Assembly: GCA_010279815.1 (NCBI GenBank) | Contig: QEOQ01000359.1 | Location: forward strand, 400,688 to 464,687 | DNA: 64,000 nucleotides | Source: Brachionus plicatilis | Taxonomy: Eukaryota > Rotifera > Eurotatoria > Ploima > Brachionidae | Direction: 5' to 3' | Shown: positions 22,951 through 33,220 of the stretch, piece after piece | Position numbering within the stretch: the stretch's first letter is position 1 | How the letters are laid out: each line of letters begins with the position of its first letter | Made by a program: the position numbers and the translations under genes | Notes under the pieces: model-generated | Databases searched by the model: none | The model's input: only the letters and a program-made list of their open reading frames with translations | What the model was told of the DNA's origin: nothing

Positions 22951-23309
22951 TGGATATTTTTTTTTCCTTTTTGATTATTGTTTATAATTAACTTTTTTAA
23001 AATTTGTACAAAATTTACTTGTTTTTTTCTAAAAATTACCGCTATTAAATAAAATTTCACCTAAAATTACGAGAAAAAAAGCAATTTATTTTTTTTCGAA
23101 TTCAGGCCCAAAAAATTAAAAAAAAGTCAAAAAATGTCAAAATTCTCAAAAAAATTAGTATTCTTTGAAATTTTTACTTTTTACAAAAATTTACGTTATT
23201 TCCGGTAATTTTACGTGAAATTACGTAAAATCCGGTAAATTTACTTTTTTTTGCTTTGCTAATTTTACGTAATTTCACGTAAAATTGCGTAAAAACAGTT
23301 TATCGTAGC

Positions 23310-23690
23310 AGTACTGTATATCTACGAATGCTTGAATTAAAGCCTTCTCCCATTTATACATGAGTATCATCAGGATCTTGACCAAATTTTTTGGTCTGAC
23401 TTAGCATCTGCTCACTATTCTATTCTAAGCATAACATGGATGAACGAAAATGATAATTATGTCACAAAGGATATCAACCCGCCAAATGTCCCTCAAGGGT
23501 GTTATATCGAAAATTTTTGGGTTGTTTAAGTGAAAAAGAAAACGAGGGAGGTTGGCAGGCCTCAACTGAGCAACAGCTGATTAATCGTATTAAATTGAAT
23601 TTGAAGGAATTCAACTTAAATTTTGTGAAATCCCTTATGGCGAAGGTCAAAGCTCAGAAAAATCGGCCACGTTAGAGTTTTTTCATTATT
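23310..23690 (+). pseudogene. Tc1/mariner transposase fragment (C-terminal)
   Basis: The plus strand reads FWSDLASAHYS, NYVTKDINPPNVPQG, YIENFWVV with a stop, and after a frame change GGWQASTEQQLINRIKLNLK followed by EFNLNFVKSLMAKVKAQ. PPNVPQxRPIENFW with the third catalytic acidic position is a mariner signature. It faces the opposite way from the fragment at 22640-22950, with a TTTACG foldback between them. Confidence 0.8.
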
Positions 23691-23766
23691 TAAAAATCAT
23701 AATTCTATTAAAAAATAAATTCTTTACAACATAAAAACAGAACTTAATATCATTTTTATTAAGACC

Positions 23767-23879
23767 GGGGCTGCGCCCCAGACCCCATTCAATACCCAGT
23801 TTGTTTAAACAAAATTAACCCTTAAATTAACCATAGTTTGACTAAGCGAAAGACGACGCTAGGCGTCTTGAGCTTAGTC
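23767..23879. repeat. GC-rich hairpins
   Basis: ggggctgcgcccc (23767-23779) is a self-complementary hairpin in otherwise AT-rich DNA. A second one at 23840-23879 pairs gactaagc with gcttagtc and aagacg with cgtctt around an 8-base loop. Function unknown; possibly a transposon end structure. Confidence 0.6.
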
Positions 23880-23994
23880 GAATAATCGAATAATCAAATA
23901 GTCCTAGAGTTAAAAAATTAATTGAAATTAATAATTTTTGAATTGTTGAATAATTGTATTTAATAAAATATTGTCCATACCTCATTTTATGATC

Positions 23995-25451
23995 GAAAAT
24001 ATTTTTTGTTAGCAGCTAATTATATTCTTTCGTACCTAATTTTAACTATGAAAAAAGATAAATTATTTCAGAAAAAAGATATTTATTTTTATAAGCATAT
24101 ATTTGTTTGTGGTAGCAGCTAATTAAATCACATTTAAAAATAAAATAACCAAAATCAAAGATACAATGCCGATTTGAAAGGTGAATTTTTGATAATTATA
24201 CGTAAAAATTAGTTAAAATGAAAAGAGCAAAAAAGAGCTAAATTTTTTGAATTTTTTATTATTTTCTAATAAATTTTTAAAAAAGTTGTTCCTATTAATT
24301 TGTTTATATTTCACCAAAAGTAAATCTTTTAAAACGTAAATTTACGTAAAAATTAGTAAATAATAGTAAAAAAAGCAACTTTTCGTAAAATATAAATAAA
24401 TAATTAGGAACTACTTTATTCAAAATTTATTAGAAAATAATAAAAAATTCAAAAAATTGAGCTTTTTTTTGCTCTTTTCATTTTTACTAATTTTTACGTA
24501 AATTTACATACAATTACCAGAAATCCACTTCTCAAGCTACTTGATCAGTTATACTTAGAGGAATAGGTATTGAATTTTCAACAGCTTCTTCATTTTTATT
24601 TGATGTTTATGAAATCATTGGCGGCAAACTACACCCCTGAATGTCATAACATTCTTAATTTCAAACATCTTCCTGTAATTAAATTAAATGTTATCTATTA
24701 ATTGACAACATTTATCTACTGAAGAAAACATTTATCTGTTAATCAATTTATTTTGCTTCTGAGAAAAATAATTATCTACAATATTTTAATCGGCGTGTGC
24801 TAATTCATTAACTAAAATTACTGATTTTTTACCAATTTTACTAGATGAATATAAAGATGACTTACATTTCATAAAATTACTTAGTTGATTTAAAAATGTG
24901 AATTTATTTTAAAAATCAAGTTTGATGCTAGTTTTTTCAATATTTAATTAAATTTAAAAAAAAATAATTTTCTACTAAACTTTTTTAAAAATTTTTATTT
25001 ATCCTTTGCCTCTATATGAACCAAATTATAACAAACAAAGAATTATTGAGATCTTAAGTAGAAATCAAATTACATAACTCACATTTTTCATCAAAATTCA
25101 TACCATAATATTCTTAACTATCTAAATATTGTTCTAATTCAAAATAAAATATCTAATTGTACAAAACATCCTTCTCTGGATTAAAAAGATGCTCAAAATC
25201 GAGTTGTTCGTCCATCTGCTGATTTTTAGTTTTTTTAAAGAATAATTATGTTTAATTTAGAATTTTAATTCGATTTAGAAAAATTAATAAGAATAATATC
25301 AGTTATGCAAATTCAGAAAAAAAAATTTTTTTTTAGTAATTTTAGTTAAAGTTTCAGTAATTTTAGTTAAAAAATAATAAATCGCCATTTTAATCTACTA
25401 AAAATTAGATACTTTAAAATATAATTAGCTGCTACCAAAATACTAAACCTT
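23995..25451. mobile_element. Mutator-like MITE, long copy, 10-bp target duplication
   Basis: The termini are inverted, sharing tagcagctaattatatt and then gta(c/t)ctaatttt about 20 bp from each end. The decamer ttttatgatc flanks both sides exactly (23985-23994 and 25452-25461). Internally there is a second copy of the terminal motif near 24111 and a TTTACG foldback at about 24180-24530. It matches the shorter element at 55305-56026 except for about 590 extra bases (about 24790-25383). No coding capacity. Confidence 0.8.
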
Positions 25452-25461
25452 TTATGATCTG

Positions 25462-27280
25462 CTATTTAAAAACATATATTTGCTACTTGAAGAAATAAGT
25501 TTACTACTAGCGAAAATATAAGCCAAGAAAATGTCGAAAACTTGATAAAAATTGATAAAAATTAAAAAATGTCGGATTAAAGAATACTATACAAGACTGA
25601 TTTATTAATGTTACTTTTTTAACAGCCAAAAATTCATTCAATGTAAAAATTAAATTTTCAAAATTTGTACAAAACAATTGATCATTATTTTTTAAGTTTA
25701 TTTTTAGCATACCTCTCTTGTATTTTTTCTTTAATTTAAAATAAAAACTTTTTTAAGGTGATTATTCCATGTTTTTATTCCTATTATGTGTGATTTTTTC
25801 TTAATTGATAACTGAAAGCCCATTATTTTTATGCCATATTATTATTTTATTTATTTTAAAGCTGGTCGAGCATAGCTCCTTCAACGATTTAAAGAAAATA
25901 AAAAAAAAGAACAAGATATTTTGCGAAGAACGAGTACAGAATATAACGGACTTTTAAAAAAAAATTCTTGACGTAAAATTAAAATAAAAATAACATTTCA
26001 TTTTATTTTTAAAGAACGCAATATTTTTTATTTATGCATATTGTTAGGAAATCCTAAAAATCCTTTAATTGCTTCTTAGCTTTTCAAAACTAAATTTTTT
26101 ATAAATAAAATTTTTTTAAAAAAAGTTAACGTCTCGTTACTGGCAATATAAAGCCCTGCTTCTTAATAAACTAAAATAGACGCATGATATCGCTTAATCT
26201 TAATGTTTGAAACCCAAATGTGTGAAAAACGGTAAAAACTTCATACATATATTTTCCGATAACTAACTTTAATATTTAAATGAAGTTCTCTTAGAATTGT
26301 CTTAATCTATATTCATAGAATAAAATAAATGTAAAAAGCATCATAAAAAATAACAAAAAAACATTTATAAGAAAGAAAATATTCAAACTGAACGAATCTT
26401 AATATTTTAAATTTAAAAAAAATCAAGTATTTAAAATAAATATGATTATATAGTAAATATTTTTATTATCAGTAAAGCAAAACATATGATTGTTGTTAAT
26501 TTTATTAAAAGAATTTTATCAAATTAAATAATCTAGAATAATAAAAAGAAACTGAGTTTAAAAATGAGAAAAAAAAAATTAAAATTTAGAGCTACTTTTT
26601 TAAATTAAATATATTTTGAAAGCAACATTTTTCATTTTTGTGTGTTTTTTCCAAAAAAATAATAATCTAGAACCAATCAGATCCACAGGATTGAATTTTT
26701 TGTAACCAAGTCAACTAAGAATAACATTTTTTTTAATTTTTTTTAATGATTTTTTTCAAATAAAATAAAACAATGTAAACTCAATTTTTCGTTTATTAAT
26801 TTTTGTCAAAAAAATAAAAATCTAATGACCCTGGATTTTAATTTTTGAGCCTCAATTTACTTGGAAACATGTTAATGAGCTCTTTTTTAATATAATTATA
26901 AAGTATTGTGGCGGTGTACATTTTCTTTATTTTTAAAGCAATTTTAAAGCATTTTAAATTGACGCTTGGTAAAGTCAATACAACAATTCATCATTGTTAA
27001 TTAATGTTTGTTTGTTTAAAGTTTATTTCTTTTTAATCATAAGTTTATTTCTTTAGTTTATTATAGTTTGTTTCCTTTTAAAAAGAAAGACTACGAGCAG
27101 AGCTCCTTCAGACAGTTATATGATTTTAATGTCATTTTCGGGGCTAATATAATAAAAAAAATAATTGATTGAATAAATAATACATTTTATTGATATTTTA
27201 TTGATAAATTAAATGATTATAGTGATTAATTATACTTTATTGAATTAATTTAATTGATTGTAATTAAGCTGATATTTTTT
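25462..27280. other. Intergenic, no gene recognised
   Basis: Very AT-rich. Only short chance ORFs are seen. The motif agctccttca occurs near 25877 and 27097, also present in the 41-kb palindrome ends. Confidence 0.4.
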
Positions 27281-27284
27281 AAAT

Positions 27285-28640
27285 ATTCCAAGCATTCATC
27301 TTTTTGATAACCAGAAACAATATGGAAAATACGTTTGTCGTACTTGACTTGGTTCTCATCGCGAGCAAATTCTTTTCCACTTTTAATTAAAGTGATTAAA
27401 TTCTATGTATTTGATTGCTCTTTTTGGAGTTTCTCAACTAACGAATTAATAGTTAAAGGTTTCAAAGAAGAGTGAAGACAGGACTTTAAAATTTTTATAG
27501 TTAACTTAATATCTGATTCCGGTACATAAGCTTAAGACTTTAAGACAAAAAAATCAGCTTTAAATTTACGATCATAAAATTTGTCAAGTAGACCAAGTTT
27601 TACTAATCTTTTCCATAAGTTTTGTGCTAAATGAAAAATACAACCATAAATGTGAGTTTGATTATTAAAAACTATATTTGTGGCATTAAATACGGCTTTT
27701 TCAAATTAACATTTATTGACTAAGGGTCCCTACTAAGAAATCCTTTTAAAATCCTGAAAAATTTTACATAAGTTGTCTGAATCTTGTCCGATAACAGTGC
27801 AAAAACTAAAAGTAAATCTTTATTATTTACATTTGTGTGAATGCTATATAGTTGTGTAAAAAGAACTGGTGTTATATCGAACGTACCGTCACAATACCAC
27901 TCACGATCCTTGTCTAACATTTTTAAATTTTGCTCTGTCGTAAAAATTAAAATTCGATTATTATAGTTTTCGCCACTATCGAAATAAAAAAACAACTGAT
28001 CTCTGTAAGTGGCACGTAAGTTTTCAGAAATCACAATAGTATTAAGTGATTTAGGGTTAGCGCCATAGCCAACATGGTTCTTCTGTGCCCTACACACAAT
28101 TTGTCGAATGTTGGTATAAGAAGTGTTTTGTACAACAACATCTTCATCGTCACATTTTTGAACGTCTATCATAATGGCCCTTGGATTATCTTTTGATGTT
28201 ATTGCTTTGGTTCGAATTTGTTCATCGTTAATCAGTTTTTGCTTTCTTGCAGTGTTTGGTCGATGCGTTTGTTTGACCTTTATCAAAACTGGAACATCTA
28301 ACATATTTGTGTGCGCACGTCCACTGCAAGAGCGAGTATTTTTACACTTCCAATGATATGTTCAATTTTTAGTTACTCTTTCTTTCGTATAATAATATCC
28401 CATGCTACACAATTTAAACCCACCTCTTGTAGTTTTTGTTAAATGAAAATCTTTAGTCGTTGAACTAAGTTTATTTATCTCTTCAGTTAACAAATATAAG
28501 AACTGATCGTCGTCCTCTTCTTCGTCAGAACTTGAAATTCCTATACTGTCATCTAAATCGTCACTATCTCCAATTTGAGCATCATCTGAATCGACATTAT
28601 CCTCATTGATATTTGTAATTTCTAAACATGACACTAATTC
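27285..28640 (-). pseudogene. FLYWCH-MULE (Mutator-like) transposase relic
   Basis: Minus strand, from the right: an acidic leader; a FLYWCH-type finger (TRGGFKLCSMGYYYTKERVT, a stop, HWKCKNTRSCSGRAHTN); the open segment 28304-27720 with LFFYFDSGENYNNRILIFTT and DREWYCDGTFDITPVLFTQL, which holds the first MULE catalytic Asp; then, past a stop, IYGCIFHLAQNLWKRLVKLG. The order FLYWCH finger, then MULE domain with WxxDGTF and GCxFHxxQ, is diagnostic. Stops near 28363, 27719 and 27533 indicate decay. No termini found. Confidence 0.85.
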
Positions 28641-28835
28641 GTCTAGTACTTTTGGATCACTTTGTTCAGTAGCTACTTCAAGAGTAGTAGCGTTACCAGA
28701 AACTGAAACTTTACGTCTCGATCTTAAATTTTTACCAAAGGCGAAAAATTTGAAAATTGCTATACAAAATTTTTATTCATTCTTTTGTATAATTTAAGTC
28801 ATGTATTTGATTTATTTGTTTTAATTTATAATTAA

Positions 28836-28993
28836 TTGCTATGAAAATAATTGCTATGAAAATATTTGCTATGAAAAATGAGTGCGATGAAAAATAAGTG
28901 CGATGAAAAATAAGTGCGATGAAAAATAAGTGCGATGAAAATAGATGCTATGAAATTTTCGACAAATGCTATGAAAAAAAAGATGCTATGAAA
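28836..28993. repeat. Minisatellite with ~16-bp unit
   Basis: About ten imperfect units. The middle ones read tgcgatgaaaaataag in register four times; the flanking ones read tgctatgaaaa with variable spacers. Confidence 0.8.
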
Positions 28994-29890
28994 CATTACA
29001 CCGCTGTCATTTTCTAAACATAGTGAGACTAAATAAACATATAAAGAAAAATAAAATACAAGTAAATTAAACTCTAAAATTGATACCAAAATCAAATTAT
29101 AGAGAAAAAAACAATTTTAATATTAGAAAAAATTTTAAATAACTTAGAAGAAACCGAATAAGAAGAGAAGGTAAAACTAGAGGTAATTCTTCGATTGTAT
29201 TCATCTACCAATTCGACAATTAGTGGTAGTGAATAGTTAAGATTTTTATAAATATATTATTCGTTTAAATCAGAGAGATGATTAGTTATAGATTCAAACC
29301 TTGATCTCTAAATAAAAAATTTAGCTATTCTAAAAAGTTTTTTCTTATTTTAAAATCAAGCAAATTTGACACATTTATTACCTGTACGATTTAGCTATTT
29401 GGAATAAGCTTTTTTAATACATGCTATTTTAATCCACTCCCAATACAACAGTCTTGAAGAGCTTCAGATTCTTATAACTAAATTAATCAATTATTCAATT
29501 AAATTATAAGTTTTATTATCTAACTTGAATAAAAATATATATCTATTAAATTTGCTTTTTTAAATAGGTGATTCGATAGCGTTATCAAGACTTGATTTCA
29601 AAACAAAATATAAATACAATTATTTGAAGTTACTAGGCCAGATATTTAACTTGGTCCATCAATTAATGGACTGAAAAAAATAGAATTTTCAAAAAAGCTA
29701 CTTTTGATGACAATTAAATTAATTGACTGATAAAATAATAATTCGAGTGACAAAAATATTTTTCAATTTACTAATTAATTATTTTTAAACAAATTAATTT
29801 TTATGAGGTTACAACTAAAATCAAAATTAAGATGACATATCTAATAAGAATAGTTGACAAAGATTAGCGAAATACCAAGCGAGTGATTAG
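28994..29890. other. Intergenic, no gene recognised
   Basis: AT-rich; only short ORFs without recognisable motifs. Confidence 0.4.
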
Positions 29891-29894
29891 CAAT

Positions 29895-30415
29895 GCGGAT
29901 AAGACAAAGCATTTAATCGAAGATGCTGCATACAAACTTTAATATACTGGTAGACGAAATGAAAGAACGCTGCAATAAAAGGCGAAATATTATTAAGATT
30001 GCCAAGCAAAAAATGGGGTATTAATCAAAACACACAAGGAAATTTATATAAAACTTTAGTCGGATCAATTTTAAACTATTCTTTTCCTTGCTTAAATTCA
30101 TTTTCAGAAAATGATATCAAAAAACTACAAGCAATTCAGAATACAGCATTCAGATCTATTCTTGAGTTAAAATATGATACTCCCTTCAACATCGTGCATC
30201 ATGAGGCTTTTAAAAAACTAAACTTAATAACAGTCTCGAATCGGCTTTTTGAATTGAGTGAGAGATATGTTGGGACAGGACTGAGTCATTCTATTCCATT
30301 AGTTGTAAGACTGGTGAAGGAATACAAAGAAGGTTTCGAATCAAGATATATTGAATATCCAACTCCATTGTGTAATTGCTACCTTACTATTTCTTCTTTT
30401 TTTCCTGAAACTTGA
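29895..30415 (+). pseudogene. Non-LTR retrotransposon RT C-terminal fragment
   Basis: The plus strand reads LVDEMKERCNKRRNIIKI, a frame change near 29995, then open sequence with GINQNTQGNLYKTLVGSILN, FSENDIKKLQAIQNTAFRSI and RLFELSERYV. This is the region after the RT palm in jockey-like elements (tyrosine-rich thumb with 'LQAIQNTAFR'). There is no poly(A) tail or upstream palm, so it is a 5'-truncated and decayed copy. Confidence 0.75.
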
Positions 30416-30624
30416 ACTATATAAACATTTGCCACATGTAACAATCTATTCCAATTTATGTTTTTTCAACCTTCATTTTTTTAGCTTATTTACTTTATTT
30501 TGATTCTTTTTTTTATCTCATTTTATTAACTTTAATTTTATTTTTATCTTATTTTATTTTTTAACTTATACTGAAGGAGCTTTAGTACGGACAGAAAACA
30601 AATTAATAAAAATAAAAAATAACA

Positions 30625-32330
30625 AACTAATTTGGCAAGGTTTTCCAGTCTTTATGATTGTTACTACTGATCGCCAAAATCATTTTCATCCGTTTGGTAT
30701 TTGTATTTCAACCAACAAACAGGAGAAGACATCAAATTCTTTTTCGAATCACTCAAAAAAGTTATTTTCGATGTGATGCAACTTCAGTATTCGCCAAAGA
30801 TCGTTATCGCAGATGGTGCCGATGCAATCAAGAATCATTCGCTGACATTTTTGAGTTGAGAGTAATGTCCTTCGCTCATGTTATACGTAAAGTAGACTCG
30901 CAATTGAATTGTTTCACTACCTGCGTCCAGAAAGCCATTAAGAAGTCAATTAGACAGGATATCATGTTGCTTCAATTTTGCGAATCTTAACAGATTTTTG
31001 ATGTTGTATTAAAGCTTTTCATTGATAAGTGTCGCCAGTATAAATCCGAGCTTAAAGATAATATCCTTGACTATTTTAGCCGGGAGTGGACTACGAGGTT
31101 TTATTAATTTCCTATTAATTTCATCTTTTATTTAATAATTTTTCTAAAGATTAAAAGGCTGGTTTGAAGGCTATTCTCGTGGTGTGACATCCACCAGTAA
31201 TGCTTAAGAATCCTGGAATCTTATCATCAAGCTAGAGTCAACTATGAGACAACTTCACAATTTAAGTTCATTCTTACAATCTTAGAGAATGTCGCTATTT
31301 GGCGTTGGTCAAGATAAAGATATCATCCGATGATTGAAAACAAAGTAAATGTAATACTAGAGAATTTGTTAAAAACTACATCTGCATTCATGTTCTTGCC
31401 TTGCATACCGTTGCAATCTTTGCATCTTCCCAGAAGAAACTAATGTTTTAACTGTTTTCGACAAGTTAATTTCGACAAATAAAAACTCGACTTGTCTAAA
31501 TTCGACATTACTATTTTATACTCGACAAGAATAACCTAAACATTGAGTTTTTCGACCTATAGTAATTCGACAGAAAAAAACTTTGTACTTATGGATTAGA
31601 GAAAAACTTGTAACTTTTCATAAATGTTCTTTTCATAATCGTTTGTTCTTTTTGAAATTATTTAAACTTCAACACTTTTAAAAAGTTTATCTATCAATGG
31701 CGAAAGGAGTTTAATTACTCAAATTATCTAAAAAATTTATTAAATAACAATTAAAAAAAAATCAAGCTATTTCGGATTTTTCTTTTGATAAAACTTTATC
31801 TTTTCTTAAAAATTTATCTCACTAGATAGAATTTAATTGATTAATGAATTAATTTTTATTCTCTTATCTACATTTTTGTATTTTTTCTAATATTTTTTAA
31901 TTAAGAATTTTTGAATTTTTTGTCTTATTCAAACATGTCGAAATTTAGAATACTTGTCCAAATCATAGATGTCTTTATAATTGTTGTCCAAAATTTACCT
32001 GTCGAGTTAATTATGTCAAATTTATTTTTGTCGAAAACAGGCATACTCGAAGCTAAAACTATTTCAATTGGTCAGAAACGCAAAAGAGGAAGACCAAAAA
32101 AGCAAAAACAACTTTGTTTTACCAAAATGATTGGGACAAAATGATAATGAATCCATCTCGAGCAAGCACCTATCGAACAAGAGCATCCTAACGAATCAAT
32201 AGCCGTTGAGAAAGCATATGTTGCTGAAGCAATAGTCGTTGATGTGGATTTACCAAGAAAACGAGAAAGGCCAAAGAAATCGACAAGTCAGGTGAAAAAC
32301 CAAAAAAAAATTCATGGATAAAACAATATT
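30625..32330 (+). pseudogene. MULE transposase relic with SWIM finger and AT-hook tail, split by a MITE
   Basis: Plus strand across several frames: FPVFMIVTTDRQNHFHPFGI; EDIKFFFESLKKVIFDVMQL; SPKIVIADGADAIKNHSLTF with the second catalytic Asp; MSFAHVIRKVDSQL; RQDIMLLQFC; FSREWTT; a SWIM-like TREFVKNYICIHVLALHT near 31365-31420. A 589-bp inverted-repeat element then interrupts, and beyond it KRKRGRPKK (AT-hook, about 32075) continues the usual MULE C-terminal tail, later RKRERPKKS. Several frameshifts and stops. It is a different copy from the minus-strand MULE at 27.3-28.6 kb. Confidence 0.75.
31452..32040. mobile_element. MITE with TCGACA-rich terminal repeats
   Basis: It starts ctgttttcgacaagttaatt and ends with the complement tttttgtcgaaaacag. 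Inside, the arms carry repeated tcgaca-type motifs at roughly 15-20 bp spacing (left 31457-31575, right 31940-32035, complementary). No clear target duplication. It sits inside the MULE relic between the SWIM and AT-hook parts. Confidence 0.6.
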
Positions 32331-32334
32331 TAAA

Positions 32335-33220
32335 AAAATAACCTATTTTATAAAAAATTGAATTGAAAATTATATTGTTAAAAAATAAATGTTTTCATAG
32401 AATGAATTTTTTTTTTTTAATAAAAGAAAATTTATTAAGTTTTTAAAATTTTGATCTTATCTCAAAGAATGAAACGAATGTTTCCGGTCTTAGTCTTTTT
32501 AATATGTTTTAAAGAGACAAAAAATATGTAAAAAAAAGTGTCTTTGAAAATTTTTGTGTTGGAGATATTTTACTCCAGAGACTCTTAAAGACAAACACCC
32601 TTTATTCTGTTTAATTTAGTTTATTTTGATAAAACTTTAAAATTTACCAAAAAATTAATTTAATTTTCGGATTCCTCAATCGAGTTCGAGAAAACGAGAA
32701 AACTTTTTCCAGGGAAAAAAAGTATGCATATCACTTTTATAGAACTAAAAGAAAAGATTTCCACTATTAATTATTATTAAGCTGCAAAAATATAGTGCAA
32801 GTACCAGTCGCAAGAAAAACCGACCTCATCAATAGAAAAATGTTCAATGTCAATTTAAAAAATTTTAAAAAATCTAAAAATATTTACTTTTTAATTTTGT
32901 TTAGATATTAGTTAAATTCTTATGAATTTTATTGTTATGAAAAAAATTATTTAGATAAAAATATATTAATTTAATATTTCTAATAAAAAGAGAAGAAAAT
33001 ACAGAAAATTAAAAAAGATTAATCGTCAAAATTTTATCAAATTTTTTGTGAATTTTATTCTGAGCTAAATTGCACAAATAAAATGTAATAAATTTTATTC
33101 AAAAAATTTCAAAACTTTTGAATAAAAATGCCTTTTCAATTTTTGTATTATTTCTTTTCGTGTCAAATCTTTTCAAGTATTTAAAGCCTTTTAAAAATTA
33201 AAAATTAAAATTAGATTGAA
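32335..33220. other. Intergenic before BRAP, with dispersed repeat 32890-33100
   Basis: No gene seen. It contains the second copy of the ~200-bp repeat found at 21260-21470, and the presumed BRAP promoter, in which I see no clear TATA element beyond general AT-richness. Confidence 0.4.

Noticed and set aside
28836..28993. CRISPR-like array
   Set aside because: Units are contiguous 16-bp tandem repeats without unique spacers, in a eukaryotic setting.
27097..30580. Transposon bounded by agctccttcag and its complement
   Set aside because: The shared ends are only about 11 bp with unrelated flanks, and in the 41-kb palindrome the same motif faces the other way.
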